Assembly: GCF_019242285.1 (NCBI RefSeq)
Contig: NZ_JAFAVV010000295.1
Location: 1 to 32,008, forward strand
Direction: 5' to 3'
Length of the DNA: 32,008 nucleotides
Origin: Bradyrhizobium sp.
GTDB lineage: Bacteria; Pseudomonadota; Alphaproteobacteria; Rhizobiales; Xanthobacteraceae
The translations under genes and the position numbers were made by a program. The notes below the pieces were generated by a model. That model worked only from the letters and a program-made list of their open reading frames with translations. It had not been told where the DNA came from and did no database searches. Positions 8,711-17,039 of the stretch are shown here, in pieces. Numbering within the stretch: the first letter of the stretch is position 1; every line of letters begins with the position of its first letter.

Positions 8711-8994
8711 AGACTTTTCTTCTGGTTTTTGATGATGGCAACGGCGCGGAGATCGACCTGCGCAGTTATGTCGACTCGCTCGATTCGGGAGCAGAAATGT
8801 ACGCCTTGGACGGTCACGTCTGCTTTCTGAAAAGCAATCTTTCGGTTTCTGATTTGTCTGGACGGCTTTCGCGGTTCATCGGCTCCAGCCTGTTCTTCAT
8901 CGTAGATGTCACCTCGTCTGAATATGAGGGGAGAATGCTGGGCGTGTTCTGGGATTTTCTCAAATCGCGCGCCCTCGAATCGGCGGCAGAATAA
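8707..8994 (+). CDS. Unknown 95-residue protein, possible Cas2/SinR-like fold
   Basis: No family is recognised with confidence. The GTG start at 8707 has a strong ribosome site and overlaps the preceding stop (GTGA). By eye the order is strand (MKTFLLVFD), helix ([10 protein letters not shown]), strand ([15 protein letters not shown]), helix ([13 protein letters not shown]), strand (SSLFFIVDV), then a short C-terminal helix ([10 protein letters not shown]). This beta-alpha-beta-alpha-beta pattern, with an aspartate ending strand one, resembles small ferredoxin-fold proteins of the Cas2/SinR-like group. That is inference from pattern only, and no CRISPR repeats or other cas genes are present. 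GC is lower than its neighbours (27 and 34 of 60 in two lines). The stop TAA shares one base with the hisF ATG. It is probably a functional pair with the membrane protein just upstream. Confidence 0.7.
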   Translation: MKTFLLVFDDGNGAEIDLRSYVDSLDSGAEMYALDGHVCFLKSNLSVSDLSGRLSRFIGSSLFFIVDVTSSEYEGRMLGVFWDFLKSRALESAAE

Positions 8995-9770
8995 TGTTCA
9001 AGGTGCGTGTCATTCCCTGTCTCGACGTCAAGGACGGCCGTGTCGTCAAGGGCGTCAATTTCGTCGACCTGCGCGACGCCGGCGATCCCGTCGAAGCGGC
9101 GATCGCCTATGACGCGGCCGGCGCCGATGAGCTCTGCTTCCTCGACATCACCGCGACCCACGAGAACCGGGGCATCATGCTGGACGTGGTCCGCCGCACG
9201 GCGGAGGCCTGCTTCATGCCGCTGACGGTCGGCGGTGGTGTGCGCACCATTGACGACATCAGGACGCTGCTGCGCTCGGGCGCCGACAAGGTCTCGATCA
9301 ATTCGGCGGCCGTCGCCAATCGCGAGTTCGTGAAAGAGGCCGCGGAAAAGTTTGGCGAGCAGTGCGTCGTGGTCGCGATCGACGCCAAGCGGGTGAAGCG
9401 CAGCGGCGGCTCGGACCGCTGGGAAATCTTCACCCATGGCGGTCGCAATTCCACGGGAATCGACGCGCTGGAATATGCTGAGGAGGTGGTCTCGCTCGGT
9501 GCCGGCGAGCTTCTGCTGACCTCGATGGACCGTGACGGCACCCGCCAGGGCTTCGATCTGCCGCTGACGCGGGCCATCGCCGACTCCGTCCCGGTGCCGG
9601 TGATTGCGTCCGGAGGCGTCGGTACCCTCGAACATCTGGTGGACGGCATCCGCGAGGGGCACGCCACCGCGGTGCTCGCCGCCTCGATCTTCCATTTCGG
9701 GGAATTTACCATCCGTGAGGCCAAGGATCACATGGTGCGGGCCGGCCTGCCGATGCGGCTCGATCCCTGA
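8994..9770 (+). CDS. hisF: Imidazole glycerol phosphate synthase, cyclase subunit
   Basis: HisF is the (beta/alpha)8-barrel partner of HisH. It uses ammonia and PRFAR to make imidazole glycerol phosphate and AICAR. It has 258 residues. The family start [20 protein letters not shown] carries catalytic D11, and the second catalytic aspartate is in [13 protein letters not shown]. Phosphate-binding glycines are in LTVGGGVRT and IASGGVGT. High GC returns exactly at this gene. The ATG shares its A with the stop codon of the preceding low-GC gene (TAATG), so HisF translation probably depends on readthrough or re-initiation from that gene. Confidence 0.97.
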   Translation: MFKVRVIPCLDVKDGRVVKGVNFVDLRDAGDPVEAAIAYDAAGADELCFLDITATHENRGIMLDVVRRTAEACFMPLTVGGGVRTIDDIRTLLRSGADKVSINSAAVANREFVKEAAEKFGEQCVVVAIDAKRVKRSGGSDRWEIFTHGGRNSTGIDALEYAEEVVSLGAGELLLTSMDRDGTRQGFDLPLTRAIADSVPVPVIASGGVGTLEHLVDGIREGHATAVLAASIFHFGEFTIREAKDHMVRAGLPMRLDP

Positions 9771-9849
9771 GGACTCCTCGTCACAAAAATGCTAAATGGT
9801 CGACAATTGCGCCCGGCCGGTGCGGGGTGCCCGTCTCGAGTACTGGCTG

Positions 9850-10173
9850 ATGCCGCGTTTTACGCTCCATGACCTAGCCGCCGTCATCGACGCCCGGGCC
9901 GCATCCGGCGGCGAGGCGTCCTACACCAGGAAGCTCCTGGACAAGGGCGCGGCGCATTGCGCCAAGAAGCTCGGCGAGGAGGCGGTCGAGACCGTGATCG
10001 CCGGGGTCGAGAACGACCGCGAGCATCTGATAGGCGAATCCGCCGACCTCCTGTTTCATCTGCTGGTGCTGCTGAAGTCGCGCGGCGTCACGCTGGATGA
10101 TGTCGAGGCTGCGCTGGAGAAACGCACCGGCATGTCGGGGCTGGAAGAAAAGGCGTCGCGCAGGCACGATTGA
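9850..10173 (+). CDS. hisE: Phosphoribosyl-ATP pyrophosphatase
   Basis: HisE hydrolyses phosphoribosyl-ATP to phosphoribosyl-AMP, the second step of the pathway. Starting at the ATG at 9850 gives 107 residues beginning MPRFTLHDLAAVI, the usual family N-terminus. An in-frame ATG at 9796 would add 18 residues unlike the family; neither start has a clear ribosome site. The MazG-like helical core is visible: YTRKLLDKG, then KKLGEEAVETVIAG, whose acidic residues bind Mg2+, then ESADLLFHLLVLL. It is 79 bp after hisF from this start and ends 15 bp before coaA, so it belongs to the his group with coaA following. Confidence 0.93.
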   Translation: MPRFTLHDLAAVIDARAASGGEASYTRKLLDKGAAHCAKKLGEEAVETVIAGVENDREHLIGESADLLFHLLVLLKSRGVTLDDVEAALEKRTGMSGLEEKASRRHD

Positions 10174-10188
10174 AAAGAGGCCGTTTTC

Positions 10189-11145
10189 ATGGATATCCGC
10201 GCTCCGGACCAGCAGTACAACCCCTATCGGATATTCACCCGCGAGCAGTGGGCGCGGCTGCGCGACGATACGCCGATGACGCTGGAGCCTGGCGAGTTCG
10301 ATCGACTGCGCTCGATGCACGACCGCCTCGACATCAAGGAGGTCGAGGACATCTACCTGCCGCTGTCGCGTCTGCTGTCGATCTATGTCGATGCCACGCA
10401 GCGGCTGTTCTATTCGCAGCGGCAGTTCCTCGGCATCCGCGACCGCAAGATGCCCTACATCATCGGCGTGGCCGGCTCCGTCGCGGCCGGCAAGTCGACC
10501 ACGGCGCGCGTGCTGCAGGCCCTGCTCACCCGCTGGTCGCCGCGGCCGAAGGTCGATCTCGTGACCACGGATGGCTTCCTGTTCCCCAACGCCGTGCTGG
10601 AACGGCAGGGCCTGATGCAGAAGAAGGGCTTTCCCGAAAGCTACGATCTGCCGCGGCTGCTGGGCTTCCTCAGTGACATCAAGGCCGGCCGGCAGCCGGT
10701 GCGCGCGCCGGTCTACTCGCATTTGACCTACGACATCGTGCCGAAGCAGTGGATCGAGGTCGACCGGCCCGACATCCTGATCGTCGAGGGTGTCAACGTG
10801 CTGCAGACCGGACGCTTGCCGCGCGACGGCAAGGCAGTGCCTGTGGTCTCCGACTTCTTCGATTTCTCGGTTTACATCGATGCTGACGAAGCGGTGCTGC
10901 GGCAGTGGTACATCAAGCGCTTCCTCGCGCTCCGCGACACCGCGTTCCACGATCCGAGGTCATATTTCCACCGCTATGCGCCGCTGTCGGACGAGGAGGC
11001 CACCGCGACCGCCATCGCGATCTGGGAGCGCACCAACCTCGCCAATCTCGAGGACAACATCCTGCCGACCCGGCCGCGCGCGACGTTGATCCTGAAGAAG
11101 GGCGCCGATCACCAGATCGAGACGGTCTTGCTGCGCCGGCTATGA
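10189..11145 (+). CDS. coaA: Pantothenate kinase, type I
   Basis: CoaA phosphorylates pantothenate, the first committed step of coenzyme A synthesis. It has 318 residues, typical of type I PanK. The P-loop GSVAAGKST is at 96-104. Other signatures are the [11 protein letters not shown] segment after it, the [12 protein letters not shown] region and [10 protein letters not shown]. The start ATG at 10189 is preceded by AAAGAGG about 9 nt upstream. It lies 15 bp after hisE on the same strand and is probably the last gene of the his transcript. It meets the hybrid kinase gene tail to tail with only 4 bp between stops. Confidence 0.97.
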   Translation: MDIRAPDQQYNPYRIFTREQWARLRDDTPMTLEPGEFDRLRSMHDRLDIKEVEDIYLPLSRLLSIYVDATQRLFYSQRQFLGIRDRKMPYIIGVAGSVAAGKSTTARVLQALLTRWSPRPKVDLVTTDGFLFPNAVLERQGLMQKKGFPESYDLPRLLGFLSDIKAGRQPVRAPVYSHLTYDIVPKQWIEVDRPDILIVEGVNVLQTGRLPRDGKAVPVVSDFFDFSVYIDADEAVLRQWYIKRFLALRDTAFHDPRSYFHRYAPLSDEEATATAIAIWERTNLANLEDNILPTRPRATLILKKGADHQIETVLLRRL

Positions 11146-11149
11146 GGCC

Positions 11150-13393
11150 TTACGCCGCGAGGTGGCGCGTCGCTGCGAGATCGGCAAGCGAGGCTTCGAG
11201 CTTCTCGCGATCGAGCGGCTTGATCAGGAAACCATCCATGCCGGCTTCGAAGCAGGCGTAGCGATCCTCCACCAGCGCGTTGGCGGTCAGTGCCAGGATC
11301 GGCGTACGCCGGCCCGGCTCGCCCGCTTCCTGAGCGCGGATGCGCTTGGCCGTTTCGATGCCGTCGAGCTGGGGCATCTGGATATCCATCAGGATCAGGT
11401 CATAGGGCGTGCCGGCCGATCTCGCCGCCTGCCAGGATTCCAGCGCGGCCGTGCCATTGGTGGCGATTACGCCATGGTGCCCGAGCCGGCCGAGCAGCGA
11501 GCGCATCAACAGCGCGTTGATCTCGTTGTCCTCGGCGACCAGGATCGACAGGCCTCGCGCCGGCGGTTCCGTAGGCGTCGCTGCGGCGTCGGTCGCCGCA
11601 ATGATGCCTTCGTCCGCAAGGGCAGGCGCGGCCACCTCCGCATCCGTCGACAGCCGCGTCGCAAGCGATGCCGCACGCAGCGGCTTGACCAGGTAGCCGG
11701 TGAAGGCAGAGGACGGTTTCAGCTCGTGCCGGGTGGCCTGCGTGAGCAGCACGATCCGCTCCCTGGCATGGGAGCGCGCGGCTTCGCCGAGCGCCTCCAC
11801 CGATTCCGCGCCGACCGCCCGATCGAGCAGCACGGCATGCCACGAGCGCTCCGGCAACAGGGCCTGCGCGATGTCGGCGTCCGCGACCGCGCAGGTCTGG
11901 CCGCCCCAGCGCTGCAGCCGCCGAACGATCAGCGAGGCCTCGATGCTGCGCGGCGCGACCAGGAGAATCGAGCGGCCGGTGAGATCGGGCGGGACCAGGG
12001 CCGGCGCCTGATCGTGGTGCGCGGGCAATGGCACCGCGACTTCGAAGGTCGAGCCGCCGCCGGGCTCGCTCTGAAGCGTGATCCGGCCGCCCATGCGCTT
12101 GACGATGCGTTCGGAGATGCTCAGGCCGAGCCCCGTGCCGCCATAAGTTCGGGCGATGCGATCGTCGGCCTGCTCGAATTCGCGGAAGATCCGCTCACGG
12201 GCGTCCGGCGCGATCCCGATGCCGGTGTCGCGGACCAGGAAGCTGACCTCGTTCGGCCAGATGCCTGGCTCGACGATCAGCGCGACGCCGCCGGCCGGGG
12301 TGAATTTGATGGCATTGCCGGCGAGGTTGAGCAGCACCTGCCGCAGCCGGGCGGCATCGCCGACCACCTCGGTCGGCAGGCGTTCGTCGACATAGGCCGC
12401 AATCTCGAGCTGCTTGGCTTGCGCCCGCGGCGCGAGCAGCTCGGTGATGTCCTCGATCAGAGACGTGAGCGGGAACGGACGCCGCGCCAGGTCGATCTTG
12501 CCGGCCTCGATCTTGGAATAGTCCAACAGCTCCTCGATCAGCGACGACAGGGCGTCACCCGACGTCTTCACCGCCTTGACATAGGTGGCCTGCTCCGGCG
12601 TGAGCGTCGTATCCAGCAACAGTCCGCTCATGCCGATGATGCCGTTCAGGGGCGTGCGGATCTCGTGGCTCGCCATCGCGAGGAATTTCGACTTGGCGCG
12701 GTTGGCGGCATCGGCCTGATCGCGGGCAGAGCTCAGCGCGCGCTCGGTTTCGGCGCGGTCGGTGACGTCGCGGCCGACGCATTGCATCTCCGCAGGTCCG
12801 CCGGCGTCGCTGCGAACCCAGGCTTCGCGCCAGGCGATCCATTTCGCGCCGAGCGGCGTCTCGATCTTCTGGTCATGAATGCGGGTACCGTTCGGCTCCA
12901 GCGCGCTGTCGCCCTGCTCGATGACGGAAAACTGGAAGCCGCTGCCGATCAGTGCCTCGCGCGAGAGCGCCGCCATCTGGCAGAACGCGTCGTTGGCGAA
13001 GGTAATGCGGCCGTCCTCGTCGCGCATCACGATCAGGTCGCCCTGCGATTCGAACAGGCCGCGCGCCCGCTCCTCGGCTTCCTGCAGCTCCCAGTTACGG
13101 TCGGCGAGCGCTTCATTGTGGAGCGCGATCTTGCGCAGTCTCCGGTGCAGGAAGCGCAGGCGCATGCTCAACGTCGCGAGCGCGACGCAGGCGACCGCGA
13201 ACAGGAAGCTTGCGCCGATCGCAAAGCTGTGGGGGTTGTAGCCGGAGTTTTCGGCCCGGCTGCCGGCGATGAAACCATAGGCGCCGCCGAAGCCCGCAGA
13301 GAAGATGGTCAGCGAACGGAACGTCGCCCACAGCCAGGGATGGCGGCGGGTGAAGCGACGGATGCTGAGCTTGATTCGGAAGAGCCGTCCCAT
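11150..13393 (-). CDS. Hybrid sensor histidine kinase with two receiver-type domains
   Basis: This is a 747-residue membrane-anchored kinase. Two hydrophobic segments near the N-terminus (about 21-45 and 58-76) enclose a short periplasmic loop. Then come a coiled linker (about 85-112), a PAS domain (about 113-215), and HisKA with [12 protein letters not shown], phospho-acceptor H243. HATPase_c follows, with the N box NLAGNAIKF (356-364), G1 DTGIGI (389-394) and G2 GGTGLGLSI (418-426). A first receiver-like region (about 474-582) reads ILLVAPRS where an acidic pair is expected, though VLLDRAV leaves a D524; it looks degenerate. The second receiver (616-741) is intact: E621, D622, phospho-acceptor D670 in [10 protein letters not shown]703 and K725. 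No Hpt domain is seen, so a separate phosphotransfer protein is expected. Signal and target are unknown. Confidence 0.93.
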   Translation of the reverse strand: MGRLFRIKLSIRRFTRRHPWLWATFRSLTIFSAGFGGAYGFIAGSRAENSGYNPHSFAIGASFLFAVACVALATLSMRLRFLHRRLRKIALHNEALADRNWELQEAEERARGLFESQGDLIVMRDEDGRITFANDAFCQMAALSREALIGSGFQFSVIEQGDSALEPNGTRIHDQKIETPLGAKWIAWREAWVRSDAGGPAEMQCVGRDVTDRAETERALSSARDQADAANRAKSKFLAMASHEIRTPLNGIIGMSGLLLDTTLTPEQATYVKAVKTSGDALSSLIEELLDYSKIEAGKIDLARRPFPLTSLIEDITELLAPRAQAKQLEIAAYVDERLPTEVVGDAARLRQVLLNLAGNAIKFTPAGGVALIVEPGIWPNEVSFLVRDTGIGIAPDARERIFREFEQADDRIARTYGGTGLGLSISERIVKRMGGRITLQSEPGGGSTFEVAVPLPAHHDQAPALVPPDLTGRSILLVAPRSIEASLIVRRLQRWGGQTCAVADADIAQALLPERSWHAVLLDRAVGAESVEALGEAARSHARERIVLLTQATRHELKPSSAFTGYLVKPLRAASLATRLSTDAEVAAPALADEGIIAATDAAATPTEPPARGLSILVAEDNEINALLMRSLLGRLGHHGVIATNGTAALESWQAARSAGTPYDLILMDIQMPQLDGIETAKRIRAQEAGEPGRRTPILALTANALVEDRYACFEAGMDGFLIKPLDREKLEASLADLAATRHLAA

Positions 13394-13525
13394 CGATATG
13401 ACCCCGATGAATTGCCGTTTCCGCGCTGGGAGTGACTGAGAAAGACGATGCAGGCCGCGAGCTTTGTGAAGAGTTTGAGAGGCCGCCGCCTCGCTCGACG
13501 CGATGTGAAAAGAGTGAATGGATCG

Positions 13526-13993
13526 TTAAGAGGCGTTCAGTGCCAGATGCTGGTCATGGGAGCCCACGATCAGCGCCGCGGCGTCGCGCGCCGTGAAGCG
13601 CTTCGATCGAACGAAAATGCGATAGTCGGCTGCTCCCTCGTCATCCGAGAGATAGATGACCGGCGCCGACGGACCGGAGGCGGTCCGGTCGATGGCAACG
13701 AGTCGCGCCGTCGAGGCCGAGCCGCACGCGCCGCCATCGTCTGCGGCGGCGTCGTCGATGACGGTAAAATCGGCGGAGCCGGCATCTTCCGTCACGGCCA
13801 CCCGGACCGTCGCAAGCCGTGGATCGTCAGTGAAACTCACATGGAGATCGGCGTGCCAAGACGCATCCGTGAGTTCGACGGTCTGCTCGCCGACCGCGAT
13901 GCAGGGCTTGGGATTGGAAAACAGCTCGAGGCGCGCAAGAAATGCGGCGGCGATCAGGGGGACAGCCGATACCAGGACCTTGAAACGCAACAT
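13526..13993 (-). CDS. Small secreted protein of unknown function
   Basis: This is a 155-residue protein with an N-terminal signal-like segment (MLRFKVLVSAVPLIAAAFLA). The mature part is acidic and probably beta-rich. It includes PCIAVGEQTVELTD, ADLHVSFTDDPRLATVRVAV, an Asp/Ala-rich patch (IDDAAADDGGACG) and SAPVIYLSDDEGAADYRIFV. Two cysteines (PKPC and GGAC) could form a disulphide. No family is recognised. It lies 132 bp upstream of the sensor kinase start on the same strand and 89 bp downstream of the ComM-type gene, so it could be cotranscribed with either. A role with the kinase is only a guess. The ribosome site before the ATG is weak. It could be a lineage-specific periplasmic protein. 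Confidence 0.65.
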   Translation of the reverse strand: MLRFKVLVSAVPLIAAAFLARLELFSNPKPCIAVGEQTVELTDASWHADLHVSFTDDPRLATVRVAVTEDAGSADFTVIDDAAADDGGACGSASTARLVAIDRTASGPSAPVIYLSDDEGAADYRIFVRSKRFTARDAAALIVGSHDQHLALNAS

Positions 13994-14082
13994 GATACTT
14001 GACCCGCGACCCGTGCCCGAGCGGTGCCGGGCTTATGGTTGGCGGAGCGTAAAGAAAACTCCTTACCGCATCGTTGACGGAT

Positions 14083-15621
14083 TCAGGCCGCGTTGCGCAG
14101 GTCCTCGGCGAGCGCGCGATAGGACAGCGCTTCGGCCAGATGCAGCCGGCCGATCTTGTCCGCGCAATCGAGGTCGGCGATGGTGCGCGCCACCCGCAGC
14201 ACGCGGTGATAGCCGCGCGCCGACAGCCGCATCGTCTCGGCGGCATCGTGCAGCAGCTTCTGGCCCTGCGCGTCAGGCTTCGCGATCTCTTCCAGCAGCG
14301 CCGCCGGCGCCTCGGCGTTGGTGCGGACCTGCGGCATCTTGGCGGTCTCATAGCGGGCGCGCTGAATGTTGCGTGCCGCGGCGACGCGCGCCGCGACCTC
14401 GGCCGATCCTTCCGATGGCGGCGGCAGGATCAGGTCGGCGGCCGTCACCGCGGGCACCTCGATGCGCAGGTCGATGCGGTCCATCAGCGGGCCTGAAATC
14501 CGCATCTGGTAGTCGGCGGTGCAGCGGTCGATCCGTCCGCGCTTGCAGGCATAGCCGGGCTCGAAGGCGTGGCCGCAACGGCACGGGTTCATCGCCGCGA
14601 CCAGCATGAAGCGGGCAGGATAGGTGACGCGATGATTGGCGCGGGAGACCGCGACCTCGCCGTTCTCGAGCGGCTGGCGCAGCGAGTCGAGCACGCGCGG
14701 ATCGAATTCGGGCAGTTCGTCGAGGAACAGCACACCATTGTGGGCGAGCGAGATCTCGCCGGGCCGTGCACGCACGCCGCCGCCGGTCAGCGCCGCCATG
14801 CTTGCCGAGTGATGCGGGCTGCGGAACGGTCGCCGCGCGGTCAGCGCGCCGCCCTCGATCTCGCCAGCGACGGAGGCGATCATCGACACTTCGAGCAGTT
14901 CGGCGGGCGAGAGCGATGGCAGGATCGAGGGCAGCCGTGCCGCCAGCATCGACTTGCCGGCGCCCGGCGCGCCGATCATCAACAGATGATGGCCGCCGGC
15001 GGCCGCGATCTCCAGCGCGCGCTTGGCGCTCTCCTGGCCCTTGATGTCGCGCAGGTCGAGCCGCGTCGCCGGCGCCTCGTGCACCTTCGGCTGCGGGCGC
15101 GACAGCACCTGCGTGCCCTTGAAATGGTTGGCGATCTGGATCAGCGAGCTGGCGGCGATGATCTGGATGTCGGGGCTCGCCCAGGCGGCTTCCGCGCCGC
15201 AGGCGCCGGGGCAGATCAGCCCCTCATCGCGGGAATTGGCGCCGATCGCCGCAGGCAGCACGCCGGTGACCGGGGCGATCGATCCGTCGAGTCCGAGCTC
15301 GCCGAGCACGGTGAAACCGGCGAGCGCATCCGGAGGGATGGCGCCGATGGCGGCCATCAGCCCAAGCGCGATCGGCAGGTCGTAATGGCTGCCTTCCTTG
15401 GGCAGGTCGGCCGGCGCGAGGTTGACGGTGATGCGCCGCGCGGGCAGCGCCAGCCCTGAGGCGATCAGCGCCGAGCGAACGCGCTCGCGCGCCTCCGACA
15501 CCGCCTTGTCGGCGAGGCCGACGACATGAAAGGCCGGCAGTCCCGGCGAGACCTGCACCTGCACATCGACGGCGCGGGCCTCGATTCCCTCAAAGGCTAC
15601 GGTGGAAACGCGCTGGACCAT
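14083..15621 (-). CDS. comM: YifB/ComM family Mg chelatase-like AAA+ ATPase
   Basis: This family includes ComM, a hexameric branch-migration helicase used in natural transformation and recombination, and YifB of E. coli. The ATG at 15621 gives 512 residues starting MVQRVSTVAFEGIEARAV, the family N-terminus, with GAGGG upstream. A longer frame to 15756 adds 45 residues unlike the family. The N-terminal Lon-S5-like domain has GLPAFHVVGLADKAVSEA. Walker A is GAPGAGKS followed by MLAARLPSILP, and Walker B is GVLFLDELPEF. A zinc-finger-like insert (MNPCRCGH and a later CKRGRIDRC) and the C-terminal Mg-chelatase domain (SARGYHRVLRVARTIADL) follow. Whether this organism is transformable cannot be told here. 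Confidence 0.94.
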   Translation of the reverse strand: MVQRVSTVAFEGIEARAVDVQVQVSPGLPAFHVVGLADKAVSEARERVRSALIASGLALPARRITVNLAPADLPKEGSHYDLPIALGLMAAIGAIPPDALAGFTVLGELGLDGSIAPVTGVLPAAIGANSRDEGLICPGACGAEAAWASPDIQIIAASSLIQIANHFKGTQVLSRPQPKVHEAPATRLDLRDIKGQESAKRALEIAAAGGHHLLMIGAPGAGKSMLAARLPSILPSLSPAELLEVSMIASVAGEIEGGALTARRPFRSPHHSASMAALTGGGVRARPGEISLAHNGVLFLDELPEFDPRVLDSLRQPLENGEVAVSRANHRVTYPARFMLVAAMNPCRCGHAFEPGYACKRGRIDRCTADYQMRISGPLMDRIDLRIEVPAVTAADLILPPPSEGSAEVAARVAAARNIQRARYETAKMPQVRTNAEAPAALLEEIAKPDAQGQKLLHDAAETMRLSARGYHRVLRVARTIADLDCADKIGRLHLAEALSYRALAEDLRNAA

Positions 15622-15838
15622 GCCGCCCTCATCCCCCTTGTTCGAGGGTAGCCGAGTGCCGCGGGCCTTGCAAGAACATTGAGAGAACAAGTGAGGTCGA
15701 CGTCCGACCGCCGGATGGGCGGGATTGGTGAAGAAAGTCTCAAGCAAGACATTCAACAGCGCTCACGGGCGCTAGCCGGATTCCAACGCTTGAGCGGTAG
15801 AGTGAATGAACTGCCGCACCCGAGGAAAAAGGATCCAC

Positions 15839-16084
15839 ATGTTCGCCAACCGCCGCAAAAGCGAGCGCCGTACCTGCAGAAGCCTCGCCAAGATCCAGTT
15901 TGGGACCGGGTCGCTGCCGCGGGATTGCCTGATCACCGATATTTCGGACGGCGGCGTCAAGGTCGTCGCGGAATATCAGGAGGTCCCTCCTGAGTTCACG
16001 CTCATCATGTCGGAGGGCCGGCCGCGTCATTGCCGCCTGGTCTGGCGCATCGGCTACGAATTGGGTGCCGAGTTCATCGGCTGA
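15839..16084 (+). CDS. Single-domain PilZ protein, likely c-di-GMP binding
   Basis: This is an 81-residue protein consisting of a PilZ domain alone. The ATG at 15839 follows AAGGA 6 nt upstream; a longer start at 15806 is less well supported. The binding motif is complete: an arginine cluster RRKSERR (5-11, fitting RxxxR) and DISDGG (34-39, fitting D/NxSxxG). The remaining strands (VKVVAEYQEVPPEFTLIM, HCRLVWRIGYELGAEF) match the PilZ beta-barrel. Known single-domain PilZ proteins relay c-di-GMP levels to motility, pili or polysaccharide machinery. It lies 94 bp upstream of tadD and near cpaCDE, so a role in pilus control is plausible inference. The intergenic gap to tadD holds a perfect inverted repeat. 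Confidence 0.88.
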   Translation: MFANRRKSERRTCRSLAKIQFGTGSLPRDCLITDISDGGVKVVAEYQEVPPEFTLIMSEGRPRHCRLVWRIGYELGAEFIG

Positions 16085-16109
16085 GCCGACAACGCACGGA
16101 TGAATGCCG

Positions 16110-16134
16110 GCTTAACCGGAATTTAGGGTTAAGC
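16110..16134. promoter_or_regulatory. Perfect 8-bp inverted repeat upstream of tadD
   Basis: GCTTAACC (16110-16117) and GGTTAAGC (16127-16134) are exact reverse complements around a 9-nt loop. The dyad is AT-rich for this genome and has no following T-run, so an operator is more likely than a terminator. Its left part also reads TTAA-N7-TTAG, one base off the CtrA box TTAA-N7-TTAA. The spacing to the tadD start is 45 bp. Confidence 0.45.
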
Positions 16135-16178
16135 TGCAACGGTTCCCGGGCCAAGTCGTCGACCACAGGCCATGGTAC

Positions 16179-17009
16179 ATGTTCCGGCAGTTGCCCAAAG
16201 GACGCCGCCAGGCGCGGCGTCTCCTATTCGCGGTATCCTCAGCGATCCTGATGTCCGGCCTTTGCGGCTGCCAGACCGCCTTCATGGCCGACTCGCAGGA
16301 GGTCACCGGCGCGCTTGGCGACAACGCCGCGGCGAACCGCCCATCGGACCCGAGGCGCGAGGTGGAGACCTATCGCACCCGCTACCGTGACAACCCGAAG
16401 GACCCGGGTGTCGCGCTGGCCTACGCGCACGCGCTCCGCGCCGCCGGCGAGCGGTCGCAGGCGGTCGCCATTCTCGAGCAGGCTGCGATCGCCAATCCCG
16501 GCAACAAGACGCTGCTGGCCGGCTACGGCCGGGCGCTCGCCGACAACGGCAATTTCAAGCAGGCTTTCGATGTGCTGAGCCAGGCCCATTCTCCGGACGA
16601 TCCGGACTGGCGGATCCTGTCGGTGCAGGGTACGGCACTCGACCAGATGGGCCGCCACGATGAAGCGCGGCAGTACTACACCAACGCCTTGAAGATCGTG
16701 CCCGACGAGCCGACGGTGCTCTCCAATCTCGGACTCTCCTATGTCCTGTCCAAGGATTTGCCCCGAGCCGAGGAAACGCTGCGACGTGCCTACGGCCGGG
16801 CCGGCAAGGATGCACGGGTCCGAATGAACCTGGCTTTCGTCATCGGCATGCAGGGCCGTGACGCCGAGGCGGAAAGCATCGCGAGGGCCGATCTGCCGGT
16901 CGAGGAGGCGACAGCCAACGTGGCCGAGCTGAAGCGGCTGATGTCCAGGCGCGACAAGGGACGAAACCCGAGCGTCGGCAATATCGTCGCCGCGTCCCGG
17001 CCGGGCTGA
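16179..17009 (+). CDS. tadD: TadD-like TPR lipoprotein of the Flp/Tad pilus system
   Basis: TadD proteins are outer-membrane lipoproteins with TPR repeats that assist secretin assembly and pilus biogenesis. This one has 276 residues. The N-terminus is basic (MFRQLPKGRRQARR), then a hydrophobic signal with a lipobox-like ending SGLCGC. Several tetratricopeptide units follow, for example GVALAYAHALRAAGERSQAV, LLAGYGRALADNGNFKQAF, ILSVQGTALDQMGRHDEAR and VLSNLGLSYVLSKDLPRAE. The assignment to TadD rather than a generic TPR protein rests on the convergent cpaC-cpaD-cpaE set directly downstream (30 bp between stops of tadD and cpaE). The ribosome site before the ATG is poor. It is transcribed opposite to the other pilus genes. 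Confidence 0.85.
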   Translation: MFRQLPKGRRQARRLLFAVSSAILMSGLCGCQTAFMADSQEVTGALGDNAAANRPSDPRREVETYRTRYRDNPKDPGVALAYAHALRAAGERSQAVAILEQAAIANPGNKTLLAGYGRALADNGNFKQAFDVLSQAHSPDDPDWRILSVQGTALDQMGRHDEARQYYTNALKIVPDEPTVLSNLGLSYVLSKDLPRAEETLRRAYGRAGKDARVRMNLAFVIGMQGRDAEAESIARADLPVEEATANVAELKRLMSRRDKGRNPSVGNIVAASRPG

Positions 17010-17039
17010 GCCGGATTTGCCCGGCGGTAGATCGAAAGA

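Noticed and set aside
8324..8994. Insertion by a known mobile element
   Set aside because: No transposase, terminal inverted repeats or flanking direct repeats were seen at either edge of the low-GC pair.
10170..10676. 168-codon plus-strand frame overlapping the start of coaA
   Set aside because: Out-of-frame shadow of coaA; coaA has an intact P-loop and full length.
11162..13435. 757-codon open frame on the plus strand opposite the sensor kinase
   Set aside because: It is an antisense shadow of a high-GC gene: the residues are Arg/Gly/Asp/Gln-rich with no domain, while the minus strand encodes a complete histidine kinase.
14015..14032. GCCCG/CGGGC hairpin between comM and the secreted protein gene
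   Set aside because: The stem is only 5 bp and lacks a T-tract in the direction of transcription (minus strand).
17001..17024. CCGGGC/GCCCGG hairpin between tadD and cpaE as a terminator
   Set aside because: The loop is 12 nt, the stem overlaps the tadD stop and there is no T-run on either strand.
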